A stretch of DNA of 64,000 bases from NCBI RefSeq assembly GCF_003369915.1, contig NW_022881603.1:37161124-37225123 (forward strand). Direction: 5' to 3'. Under the pieces are notes generated by a model, which worked only from the letters and a program-made list of their open reading frames with translations, did no database searches and was not told where the DNA came from. How positions within the stretch are numbered: the stretch's first letter is position 1; every line of letters starts with the position of its first letter. This DNA is from Drosophila miranda. Its lineage: Eukaryota; Arthropoda; Insecta; Diptera; Drosophilidae. Position numbers and translations under genes: made by a program. Of the stretch, positions 36,880 through 47,326 are shown piece after piece.

Positions 36880-38160
36880 TGCAACAGACTCCTCCAGCTT
36901 GCGACTACTATCAAATCAGGTCTAAAACCTAAAACAAGTACCAACATCTTCAAAGCTTTTATTAGAACAAAACAAGAATATGCTATCACAAGTTTTTCAG
37001 ACATGGGATCTGGAGCAAGTAAAGATATAGAAATAGCGCAAGCTAAATCACTCAGAAGGTGTGTTGGGGTGCCACCTGACACAAGCAAACACGAAATTTT
37101 TGTCCTCGCTGGTGTAATGCCACCTGTTTTCAGGGCGAAATGGCTTACAGCCAAAGAACTGCTTAAAATTAAAAGGTTCAATCCAACAATGTTTGACGAG
37201 CTAATACGCTCAAAAGCGGATACGAGTTACACACGTACTTTAAGAGAATTTAATTCCATCTTTGTAAACACTCAAGAATGTGATAGTGTTAACACATGTA
37301 ACAAAATCCATGTATTAGATAAATTTTTAACTAAGGGTAAAGAAGAATACTCGAATGAAGAAATAAAAACTATATTTAATGAGATTCTGAAAAAGTACAG
37401 AAAGGACGACTGGAACATTCTATCAACAGATGCCTCAGTTACAGAAAGTACATGTGGCAAAGGAATAGTAGAATGGCCTAGTGGAAATATCCACAAGTAC
37501 AAAATAGAAAACAGATTATCCTCAGTAGGTGTCGAACTCGTAGGACTTAAAAAGGCCTGCGAACTATGTCTTAAATATAATTACAAAAAGGCTTTGATTT
37601 TAAGTGACGGATTAGGAGCTATTAATTTAATTAAAAATAAGAATACAGACTCGTACCTAGTGAATGATATTCACAACATAATTAACCAATCAGACATTCA
37701 GAAACTTGACATTCTATGGGTCCCTGGTCACAAGGGTGTGGCCATCAACGAAAAGACTGACATAGCAGCAAAGGCTGCTACAAGTGAGGGGTTTACAATA
37801 AATATAAAATACAGCTACAAGGAGGCTCAAAGAGAAATTAGGAACTTTTTAGTTTACAAATGGAATGAGGACTACAGGACGAAGTGTAGGACGAAGGGAT
37901 CCAGCCTCATAGACATATTTCCAGACATACCCAGTAAACCCTGGCATTTTTCTCTTAAATGGAATGCTAAAAGCATCAAGACCATTAACAGACTTATGAC
38001 GGGACACACATACGACAAAGTCTTCCTACACAGAATCAAAGCAATTGACTCAAATATCTGCGAAACGTGCAATGTAACTGAATATGCCGAACACCTGATC
38101 TTCGATTGCCAAAGATTTGCCGGGCTCAGAAGGAAATTCAAAATCTTTAAATATTATAAC
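36880..38160 (+). pseudogene. LINE ORF2 thumb and RNase H, copy 3
   Basis: RT thumb, then RNase H with STDASV, ILSDGLGAI and WVPGHKGVAINEKTD, then the CETC…H…C knuckle, all in one open frame. Small differences from copies 1 and 2 include a TACACACG patch near 37228 that replaces three residues and GKGIVEW for GIGIVEW. The frame does not stop but runs on into mars. Confidence 0.85.
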
Positions 38161-38577
38161 AATTTACATCAATTTACATCAATTTACATGAAACATCAAA
38201 CATCAGCAAGGAATGTCCAGCCAGCCACAGTGAAGCCTGCACCTTCACGTGCATTGCCCTTGAAGCCTACAGCAGGCCCAAAGCCCAAGGCAGCAGATTT
38301 GGTCGTTGGACCTTCTGCAAATGGGGTTGTTCATTTGCCAAATGTGAGGACGCAACCATTCGAAAAGCCGGCCGTGAGTAAGCCCACCTTAAAAATACCA
38401 GCAGTGAAACCAAAGCCCATTAAAGGAGGCGGCGGAGGGGGAGCTGCGGGAAAATTTAAGTCGACCGCAGTAGCAAAAGGGCCGGCAATAAAAAACAAGC
38501 TTGCCAGCCAATTGTCGACCAGAATGAAGGCCAAGAGCAACGTCAGCAAGTACGTAGGTCTTCAAAAGAATGTTTGA
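37003..38577 (+). other. Chimeric open frame: LINE RNase H fused to mars exon 1
   Basis: One uninterrupted frame of 524 codons from ATG 37003 covers the LINE thumb/RNase H domain and knuckle (to about residue 388), a junction with three copies of AATTTACATCA, and then about 130 residues of the mars basic region. It stops at a TGA (38575) where the other mars copies have CGA. The frame is kept across the fusion. Nothing shows that it is expressed; a LINE 5' promoter far upstream or the DINE-1 could transcribe it. Confidence 0.6.
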
Positions 38578-40035
38578 AATCGGCCGGAGCTGATGAGAGA
38601 GTTGGTTGAGGCTGGGACCACTGAACTCCCACTGCCTCCCAATAAGCCGCTGGAAGAGAAGATAAGTTTCCCTGCTCTGGCCACATTCACGCTGTGCAAT
38701 ACGAACAATTGCAGTCAAGAAATGATAGAAGCCTTGGGTGAGATTTCAAATCTGAGTCCAGTGGGTCCAATGAGCAGCCACCGAGATTCGAAAGCGAAGC
38801 GGAAATTTGACTTTTCTAGGTACTCTTTGATAAAAACGGCAGCTGAAGAGAGTTTGATCTTGGATCCATATCTGGCTAAGGGTAAGTACAACAGGAATAA
38901 AATGGAGTAAAATGTAATATTATTGGTTTCCAGATCCAGATGATAAAGAACAAGAAAATTCTACTCTGAAGGCAGCTGCGGAGCAAACCCCTCGCAGGAT
39001 TTCCGATGAGAAGCCCAACTACTTAAGTCCATATGTGAGCGTCTCGCGCGGTAAAGTCAACTCTCGCTGTGAGCGTGAGAAGCGAAACAGCATGTATTTG
39101 CCGGCGGGCCCTCGAGTCGGTGCTCTACTTTCGCATACAGCTGGAGAATGAGATTCGACGACTGCGAGATATCTGCAGCGAGTGGGAAGCCTATAGCAAG
39201 GAGAATGAGGCGCATCTGGTTGAGACGGGCGGCATAGATATGATCAATGTGGCCATTGGACAGACAAATTTGCTCTCTACCAAGAAATTGATGCAGTTCA
39301 GCGGTCTGATTGACCGTTGCGAGGCGGGAGCTACGGGCAAGAACCATCGACCCTACGATGGCAGCGAGGAGACGAAACCCGTCCAGGCAGAGGATCTGGA
39401 AGGGTGGTGGGACATGCTGCGACTCCAGAGTGAGAATGTTGACAAGCGCTTTGATAACTTGAAGCGATGGAAACAGAACAATTGGCAGGACCCCGATGCA
39501 GTTGAGGAATCGAAAATACCAGCCAAGCCTGTGGCCAAACCAAAGTCTAAGCTGGGCAACAATTTAAACGCTAAGCCCAAGGTCAAGGCCAGCAGTAACT
39601 TGATGCAATTACTCCGCAAGGCCCATGCTGAAATGAAAAAGGCTAAGGCGGATGTGGTATCAGCGGACGATGCCCCGCAAACTCCATCTCGCAGCAGCAC
39701 TCAGCGTGTGATCGTAGTACGCGACCGTCGGTCCTTCTCTCCTGCTCGCACCGTCCTGCGCATGTCTGTAGGCGAGAGCCGTTCTTCCAATGGTGGCAAC
39801 ACTCTGCTCAAGTCTGCTATATTGGCCGCAGCCGAACAAAACGCTCTTAATCATACCCCCCTCCCAATAAGGGACGCCAGTCGATTCTGAAAAAACCAGG
39901 GACCAGCAAGCGTGAAAGTCGTGGAGTTATTTTCAGTACAAAAAAAATGTACGGCACTTCAAATTCACCTACGAAGAAGGCACTATTAGCGATGACCAGG
40001 GCCCAGCAGAAAATGAGCCGCAATCCGCGTCTTAG
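38188..40035 (+). pseudogene. mars: mars-like gene, copy 3, 5' truncated
   Basis: Begins inside exon 1 (MKHQTSARN…) and lacks the promoter, start and about 210 codons. Exon 1 remnant 38188-38881, intron 38882-38933, exon 2 38934-40035. Lesions: TGA at 38575; a 3-base loss near 38993; a 26-base deletion near 39102 that removes the start of the GKAP domain lead-in and shifts frame; loss of one C near 39861 leading to a stop at 39890; a one-base loss near 39943; and the 81-base C-terminal deletion shared with copy 1. The GKAP core (AIGQTNLL…DLEGWWDML) is still readable. Clear pseudogene. Confidence 0.8.
38882..38933 (+). other. mars intron, copy 3
   Basis: A 52-base GT-AG intron, same as in copies 1 and 2. 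Confidence 0.9.
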
Positions 40036-40204
40036 GCCATCCACCGGGTTTGTGTAGTTTATCTATCATTTATTATTTAAAGTTACGTTTTTGTTTATAT
40101 GTATAGTATTATTTAATTCTGAAAATTATGTTTCGATTTCAAAGCCTTGCTTTATATTTTTTTTTTTAATTAAGTACATCAATCAATCAAATAAAGGAAA
40201 AAAA
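40036..40204 (+). terminator. mars 3' UTR with AATAAA signal, copy 3
   Basis: AATAAA at 40190-40195 followed by an A-run and DINE-1 H. Confidence 0.75.
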
Positions 40205-41276
40205 CGAGGGGGAACGTTGTGAGTTGCTGCGGACACCGTAACTCTACAGTTATACCCGATACTAAGTCAGTATGGCTCTCCTCCGGCAGACGCCGCTAAT
40301 ATTAAACGACACGACAAAGAGTGCGTGCGAGAGAGACAGAAAATCAGACTGAGCGTGACGTCGGGCGCTGCGTAGCCACTGCAAATTGATTTGTTCCTAT
40401 TGGCTATAAAAATGATCTGATCTGATCCAGATTCAGCAATCTGATAGATATGGTCATTATCTATGATTCTGCGTTTTTAGTTTTCTCGAATGTGCAATAT
40501 TGTGGATGCAACAGATTTTCGTCCTTTGTGTGGGCGGAAGGGGGTGGGGTGAAATTTTGAGATACACGTTTTATAGTAAGATCTAACAGGAGTGCGGATA
40601 CCAAATTTGGTTACTCTAGCCTTAATAGTCTCTGAGATTTTTGAATATCCCCAGATTTTCGTCCTTTGCGGGGGCGGGAGGGGGTGTGGCGGAATTTTGA
40701 AACAACCTCGTCTCGGTCCGATATATTAGGAGTGTGGATACCAAATTTGGTTGCTCTAGCTAATGTTTTACTCTAAGCAAAGCCGCCTATGCTACGTGTG
40801 TGTTAGAGAGAGACAGGGCGAGAAAAAAATGAAATTGTTTTCTTGATGCTGGCTATAATAATAATACGATCCAATTCAGATTCCTCAGTCTTAAAGATAT
40901 GGTCATTCTCTACAATTCTACGTTTTTGGTTTTCTCATATCTTTAAAATTGTGGATGCCACAGATTTTCGTCCTTTGTGGGGGCGGAAGTGGGCGGGGCG
41001 AAGTTTTGAAATATTTTTGTAGCAGTGACATATCACAGAAGTCTGGGTCCAAAACATCGTTGCTCTAGCTCTTATAGTCTTTGAGCACTAGGTGCTGAAG
41101 GGGACGGACAGACGGACGGACGGACAGACAGACATGGCTCAATCGACTCGGCTATTGATGCTGATCAAGCATATATATACTTTATGGGGTCGGAAACGAT
41201 TCCTTCTGGACGTTACACACATCCACTTTTACCACAAATCTAATATCCCCCAATACTCATTTTGAGTATCGGGTAT
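40205..41276 (+). mobile_element. DINE-1/SGM-like element H
   Basis: Complete left end. The right end stops at GAGTATCGGGTA and leads into a 72-base unique spacer (41277-41348). It has a short internal deletion near 40760 (GCTCTAGC joined to TAATGTTTTAC). It shares its site after the mars poly(A) signal with C and D. Confidence 0.8.
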
Positions 41277-41348
41277 TGTTGTTACTCCGTGCGTAATGAA
41301 TAGCGCGTAGTTTTGTGTTTGTCGCCTTTTAGTTAGTCACTTCCTCTG
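41277..41348. other. Spacer between inverted DINE-1 elements H and I
   Basis: 72 bases of non-repeat DNA (TTGTTGTTACTCCGTGCG…), probably original mars downstream DNA. It is missing from the equivalent pair at 15210/15211. No gene. Confidence 0.6.
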
Positions 41349-42444
41349 TTTTTATACCCGATACTCAAAATGAGTATTGGGGTATATTAGATTTGTGGTA
41401 AAAGTGGATGTGTGTAACGTCCAGAAGGAATCGTTTCCGACCCCATAAAGTATATATATTCTTGATTAGCATCAACAGCCGAGTCGATTGAGCCATGTCT
41501 GTCTGTCCGTCTGTCCGTCCCTATTAGCGCCTAGTGCTCAAAGACTATAAGAGCTAGAGCAACGATGTTTTGGATCCAGACTTCTGTGATATGTCACTGC
41601 TACAAAAATATTTCAAAACTTCGCCCCGCCCACTTCCGCTCCCACAAAGGACGAAAATCTGTGGCATCCACAATTTTAAAGATATGAGAAAACCAAAAAC
41701 GTAGAATTGTAGAGAATGACCATATCTTTAAGACTGCGGAATCTGAATTGGATCGTATTATTATTATAGCCAGCATCAAGAAAACAATTTCATTTTTTCT
41801 CGCCCTGTCTCTCTCTCTAACACACACGTAGCATAGGCGGCTTTGCTTAGAGTAAAACATTAGCGCCTAGATCTCAGAGACTATAAAAGCTAGAGCAACC
41901 AAATTTGGTATCCACACTCCTAATATATCGGACCGAGACGAGTTTGTTTCAAAATTTCGGCACACCCCCTTCCGCCCCCGCAAAGGACGAAAATCTGGGG
42001 ATATTCAAAAATCTCAGAGACTATTAAGGCTAGAGTAACCAAATTTGGTATCCGCACTTCTGTTAGATCTTACTATAAAACGTGTATCTCAAAATTTCGC
42101 CCCACCCCCTTCCGCCCACACAAAGGACGAAAATCTGTTGCATCCACAATATTGCACATTCGAGAAAACTAAAAACGCAGAATCATAGATAATGACCATA
42201 TCTATCAGATTGCTGAATCTGGATCAGATCAGATCATTTTTATAGCCAATAGGAACAAATCAATTTGCAGTGGCTACGCAGCGCCCGACGTCACGCTCAG
42301 ACTGATTTTCTGTCCCTCTCTCACGCACTCTTTGTCGTGTCGTTTAATATTAGCGGCGTCTGCCGGAGGAGAGCCATACTGACTTAGTATCGGGTATAAC
42401 CGTAGAGTTGCGGCGTCCGCAGCAACTCACAACGTTCCCCCTCG
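41349..42444 (-). mobile_element. DINE-1/SGM-like element I, inverted
   Basis: Complete minus-strand copy from TTTTTATACCCGATAC to CCCCCTCG. With element H it forms an inverted repeat of about 1.07 kb per arm around a 72-base loop. The same right-hand neighbour (R) follows as after D' and F. Confidence 0.85.
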
Positions 42445-42590
42445 TTTTGTGTTGTTTTATCAGCCTTGAATGCACCACACTCACACACGCGCACAGCATA
42501 CATACATATGTATGAGGGTTTCTTTCGTATTTACCAGCTCTGTTGAGATTAAAATAGTGCTCTTATTACTTTGATTTCCATTTTATTATA
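42445..42590. repeat. R repeat, left part, copy 3
   Basis: Same as 16318-16463. The Tc1-like element is inserted at the TA at 42589-42590. No gene. Confidence 0.6.
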
Positions 42591-43986
42591 CAGTCAAGGA
42601 AAAAAGTCAACATACAGCACCGATTTTTAAATATTTCGGGTTTTCGCAATGAAAATTAAAAAAGTTGGTATGCCATTATTTAGGACACTTAAAGTTATTA
42701 TTATTTCAGAAAAAAAACTTAAACAAAAATGATGTATACCCTCTGAGGGCCGTCCGGGTCAACCTAACCTAAAGTTACAACGAAAAAACATAAAATGTTC
42801 ACGGAAAAAAGTGTACATACAGCCTCTATGCTTTTGGATTATAGTCTCAAAGTCATCTTAATATTAATACTTTTTATACTTTTAATATTTGGTTGGTCCA
42901 CCATTGGCATCTATTACAGCCTGTAGTCGTCGGGGCGGAAGATCCAACTGCTTCCCAGGCTCAATGTATCCACCGATGTGCTCCAAAATTGGCGGAACAC
43001 ATCGAAAAGTGTTCAGGAGTCATTGTGCACCCAAAAACAATTGCCAATTTTTTGCACAGGATGGTTTCAAGAGCCGAGTTCCACGAAAGAAACCATTGAT
43101 TTCAGAAAAGAATCGAATTTTGCGCCTGGAATTCGCCAAAGCGCACTTAATTTAAGGATTTGGAAAAGCGTTTTATTTACAGATGAAAGTAAATACAACA
43201 TTTTCAGAAGTGATGGCCGTTCCAGAGTTTGGAGAAAGGCAAACACCGCTCTTGACCCTATAAACATAATACCCACCGTCAAACATGGAGGTGGTAGTGT
43301 AATGGTTTGGGGCGCTATGGCGTCGCCTGGAGTAGGTAATTTGGTGTTTGTGGAAGGGAATATGGATCGCTTCCAGTATAAGAAGATATTGGAAGAAAAT
43401 TTGGAAACATCGGTGGATACATTGAGCCTGGGAAGCAGTTGGATCTTCCAACAGGACAACGATCCAAAGCACACCGCACATGTTGTGCGTGATTGGTTGC
43501 TGTATTATGCCCCAATCTCCAGACCTTAACCCAATCGAACATCTTTGGGACATTTTAGAAAGATTGGTACGGAAGTATAACATCAGCAGTCGGGAATGCC
43601 TCAAAACCGCCCTCATTCGAGCTTGGGCCGAAGTTCCGCCCACAACAACCGAAAATTTGGTGGCATCGATGCCCCGACGACTACAGGCTGTAATAGATGC
43701 CAATGGTGGACCAACCAAATATTAAAAGTATAAAAAGTATTAATATTAAGATGACTTTGAGACTATAATACAAAAGCATAGAGGCTGTATGTACACTTTT
43801 TTCCGTGAACATTTTATGTTTTTTCGTTGTAACTTTAGTATACATCATTTTTGTTTAAGTTTTTTTTCTGAAATAATAATAACTTTAAGTGTCCTAAATA
43901 ATGGCATACCAACTTTCTTAATTTTCATTTCGAAAACCCGAAATATTGAAAAATCGGTGCTGAATGTTGACTTTTTTCCTTGACTG
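42591..43986 (+). mobile_element. Tc1-like transposon with long inverted arms, complete ends
   Basis: Both inverted-repeat ends are present (CAGTCAAGG … CCTTGACTG), flanked by TA at 42589-42590 and 43987-43988. The left arm is an inverted copy of the right arm: it contains 3' non-coding DNA and the reverse complement of the transposase C-terminus (42889-42935), then part of the reverse complement of the second-Asp region, before flipping into plus-strand coding at about 42979. This turns a normal Tc1 into a foldback-like element. A 30-base insertion at 42740-42769 ends in AACCTAACC. Confidence 0.8.
42979..43725 (+). pseudogene. Tc1-like transposase, N-terminally truncated and frameshifted
   Basis: The plus strand encodes a DD34E-type transposase from the second helix-turn-helix region on. 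LFTDESKYNIF carries the first Asp, HGGGSVMVWGAM follows, FQQDNDPKHTA carries the second Asp and DLNPIEHLWDIL carries the Glu. The N-terminal DNA-binding part is replaced by inverted C-terminal sequence. There is a frame change near 43150 and another near 43500. Such enzymes cut and paste DNA at TA sites; this one cannot be active as it stands, though its ends could be used in trans. Confidence 0.8.
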
Positions 43987-44497
43987 TATAAACAATAACT
44001 CATATATTTGATTGCGCGTTGTGTGTAGTTCTCCTCTCCTCTCCTTTCTTTAATATTCTTGGGCGAGAAAAGCGATTAAAAATACACCGACAACCGACAA
44101 GGCAGGCAGAGCGAGAACTGACAGGCGGCGGCGGCAGCGGCGAACCGACACCGACAGAGAGGGGAGTGTGTGCGTGCGTGAGCGAGCAAGCGCAGCGTTG
44201 CCAGCAGCATTTATTTAGCTAACTTAACCGATGACATCGTAAATTCACGGAAAAGCAGGTAGGACAAAAGCAATTAAGCATTGGCTTTCCATGGGGCAGA
44301 ATCGGGGTAAACCTTGGCGTTTCAAACCGATTGAATGTATGTGGTTTTAACAGGAATTTAATTTTACAAAGTAGGGCGTGTGTTCTTGCTGCTGGCAATG
44401 CTCTTGCCGTGACGTTGTTTGTTTTAGTTTTTTTTTAACCCCAATAAACACACGCACACACTTGTATTTATTCGGCGAATATCGTGGGGTGTCTACT
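43987..44497. repeat. R repeat, right part, copy 3, cut by the gypsy element
   Basis: This copy keeps about 180 bases (43987-44166) that were lost in the other two by the Tc1-flank deletion: a CTCCTCTCCTCTCC run and a GGCGGCGGCGGCAGCGGCG tract. It then matches 17155-17490. The motif 7-like GGCAACGCTGC on the minus strand is kept (about 44189-44200). It ends at GTCTACTG where a 5'-truncated LTR begins. No protein-like frame is seen. Confidence 0.55.
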
Positions 44498-46133
44498 GTG
44501 TTCCAGTCCCACCTGAACGATAGGTGGCCAGGGCTGAGGGCGACGCGCCATCTAGCGGAAGTCCAGGGAGGCTCGATGGTGTATTGGTACATCGGGGGGA
44601 GCTGGAGCCGTCACTGGGGATATAAGGAAGAGAATAGGATTAGTTATATGTATTAGTAAGGGAAAAAGGGATAAATAGGAGTGAAAATATTAGAAAACGT
44701 GGATTGGATTATAGAAATCGTGGAGCGTGGACGGAGTAACGTCGAAATTGGAAATTTTGTGCTTAAAACAGAAAGTTTGAAGTGAGTACAGAAAAGGCGG
44801 GCGATAAATTAGGTTGTAATGCAGAAAATTTTACTAACAGCCGGCAAGGAATATAGCCACCAGAACCGGGCCAGAAGGTTTCCTGGAGAGGAACCCTGGA
44901 GTTCGAGAAAGTCGACTGCAGAGAAGAAGACTGCCCAACGGAACCTGAGTGAGTTCGTTCCAGTTGCGCGTGTGTGAGCCAAGTAGCGTGGGACGTGTGA
45001 AGGGGGAGGGTGAAAGAGGACGATTTAGCTGCCAGGGCGATTCTAGCCACACCGCACGATCGTTGCATCGCCTTCCAGTGCGTGCCACACGTTTGGTCTC
45101 ATTCACCAAGTAACAACCCCGAAACCCTATTCACACACACACACACGCGCACACGTATACACGGACCTATATAAATTTAGGGCTGACCGGCCACGGCCAG
45201 CGATCGCCCACGTCGTTTGAACTTAAAGAAAAAAAACATAATCCGCACTCCAAACACCGTTCCACATTAAATGTTATTTTGTTCCGTGTGTTGTCCTTTA
45301 TTTAGAAATTAGTATTAGCTTAAACCGTTTAACAAAAAATCTTGGCCATTGAAAAAAAAATATGTAAAAACACCAACACCTTTCACGAACCTAAATCTGC
45401 GATCAGCTGTTCAGTGCCAGAAGATTAACCCTTAGTGGGTGACGCGGGGGTCCCATCAGTCCACCGTATTTGGTCGAGCGATTTGTGGAAAAATATTGTT
45501 TATTGTTTATGTCCCGGGGACCCTTAACAAGAGCTCTTGGTCGGTTAAGTCTCCGTAGGGGCCCGAGTTAAATTAACTCCCGTAAAACTGGATCCACTCA
45601 TCTACACATATTCCATTACGTATGGGTGAGGGTATCCCTGTTGGTTGAACGAAATTTCAGCAGTTATTTCCTTGTTTGCCTTTGTGTCGAACGTTTTGGT
45701 GTTTCTTAGTGGTTAGTGATAATTTTGAGTATAGCTATTTATTAATGAGAAAGATGAAATTGTCAATTTACGATTATTAAAGCTTGGATATATATTGAAG
45801 CATGATGCATTAAATTTAAAATAGAGGCAGGACGCGTGGCGTAAGCCATGGGTTAGGCCAGCCGTTACCGTTCCAGCAGAGGGTGGCCAAAATGAACGTT
45901 GTGTTTGGTCACAGGTAGGGCGGGCGCGCGAAGTGATAACACCCAAGCTTCACCCACTTGATAGCCGTCTGTTTATGATTTTCTTTGTTGTTGTTAGGTT
46001 GTTGTTAGTTTTGATGTCCCGAGAAGTAGTATGTCTCCTTTTTTGTCTACATTTGGCGGGCAAGGGGAACTACCCAGCCCTGGGGTCGACAGCTAGCCGG
46101 CATTGCCCTCTGGGAAACAAGCCAAGTGTAACA
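44498..46133 (+). repeat. Left LTR of gypsy copy 1, 5' truncated
   Basis: Matches 52215-53848 closely; the first 144 bases of the LTR are missing and GTGTTCC is joined to R sequence. It ends in CA two bases before the primer site. It contains a CA/CG dinucleotide tract, a TATA box and a region of several hundred bases before the end that may be R/U5. Confidence 0.85.
45168..45175 (+). promoter_or_regulatory. LTR TATA box, copy 1
   Basis: TATATAAA just after the CA-rich tract in the left LTR. The same box is at 52884-52891 in the shared LTR and, reversed, at 58154-58161 in the inverted LTR. Transcription would start about 30 bases downstream. Confidence 0.55.
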
Positions 46134-46135
46134 AA

Positions 46136-46146
46136 TGGCGCCCAAC
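46136..46146 (+). other. Primer binding site, tRNA-Lys type, copy 1
   Basis: TGGCGCCCAAC, two bases after the LTR ends in CA. It is complementary to the 3' end of tRNA-Lys, the usual primer of Osvaldo/Ulysses-type elements. Confidence 0.8.
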
Positions 46147-47326
46147 TTATTTTCGAATTCGCATGCATCTGGACTGACGCAGGTTCGGGTGGTATTACAA
46201 GAAATGTCACTCGGGCTGGTAAAGGCAGATGAGGGGAATGAAAAAAAATAATAAATTTAGTGGAGAAGACGACAGCTCGCGAAGTGCAGTTTAGCGGTCC
46301 CGGCAGAAGTCGCTGCTGCAGGCTTAAGGTGAGCGTAAAGCTGGTCCTTAATGGCGCGGGGTGATTGATGCTAGGGATGGATAGACGGAGGCAGTTAACG
46401 GATATATAAAATATGTGATAGGGACTTACGAATTACAGTTGAACATTTTGTCGCTATTCGATGTCGCAAGTGAACGTAAGTTCACTGCCGTTCAACAAAA
46501 AAATGGACAGGGAGTTTGCGACGGACACATTGCCTGGTGGACTGTGATATCGAATAAATCTGTGATGGAATGTGATATTGGAATAAGTTAGAGTAAGTCA
46601 TGTAGGTAAATGTTCATTGTAGTTTCGCACCTGTTTGTTTAAAACAAATCCGCTTTCGTGTTTTTGAACCTGTTGTCTGTCTGCCGAGAGGTGGTGAGGA
46701 GTAGGTGGCCCGGGAGTCGTAAAGACAACCCGCGATGCATCTGTTGTCATGGCAGATCGGTATGATGGATGACAGGAACAAATCACAAGCAAAGTGAGCT
46801 CATGCACCGTGAGGCTTCTCGTTTATCGGCCATCGCTTAGAGCGATGACTAGAGTAGATGACAGGCCACACAAAGGTGGTGTTCGTAATTGTAGGATATC
46901 CGTAGGGCGACTGTCAAGTGGAGCGCAGAAACTGGAGCGGTTGCTGGTCCCGGCTAGTCACGTGTCCCCCTCTTAATGAATCTTGTAAGAAGAAGAAGAA
47001 CTGTTAGGAATTTTTGTTGTTAGGTTTTGTGTTGTGTTGAATGTGTTTGAAGTTTGAGTGTCTTAGGTGTCGATCGAATATACATGTATGTTATTATTTA
47101 TTTATTAAAAAATTTAATTGCATATATCTCGTTAACGGCGCTATTTGTGGCAATATTTATATCGGTATTTATTTATTTATTTATCGGAGTATTTATTGGT
47201 CCGAAGCGTGGTGTTATTTATTCTTACTAGTTATTTCTTTGGGTATTTATTTCTTTATTTATATATATTATCTTAGTTTAGGAGTTTCCCTTTTTTTTTT
47301 TGTAATATTGGTGTTGCTCGGTGCAG
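46147..47326 (+). other. Leader between primer site and gag, copy 1
   Basis: About 1.2 kb without a convincing gene. The 3' part is rich in TATTTATTTAT. A run of T (about 47289-47301) followed by GGTGCAG directly before the gag ATG looks like a 3' splice site, so gag might be expressed from a spliced RNA. The packaging signal is expected here. Confidence 0.5.

Larger units (their letters stand above)
31819..38160 (+). mobile_element. I-like LINE copy 3 (contains DINE-1 G), fused to mars
   Basis: Nearly the same as copy 2 from the 5' UTR through RNase H, including the DINE-1 insertion at the same codon. It runs through the C-terminal knuckle to KIFKYYNNLHQ and is then joined at about 38160-38187, through three short direct repeats, to the interior of mars. 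The 3' UTR, poly(A) and mars 5' flank are deleted. Confidence 0.8.
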
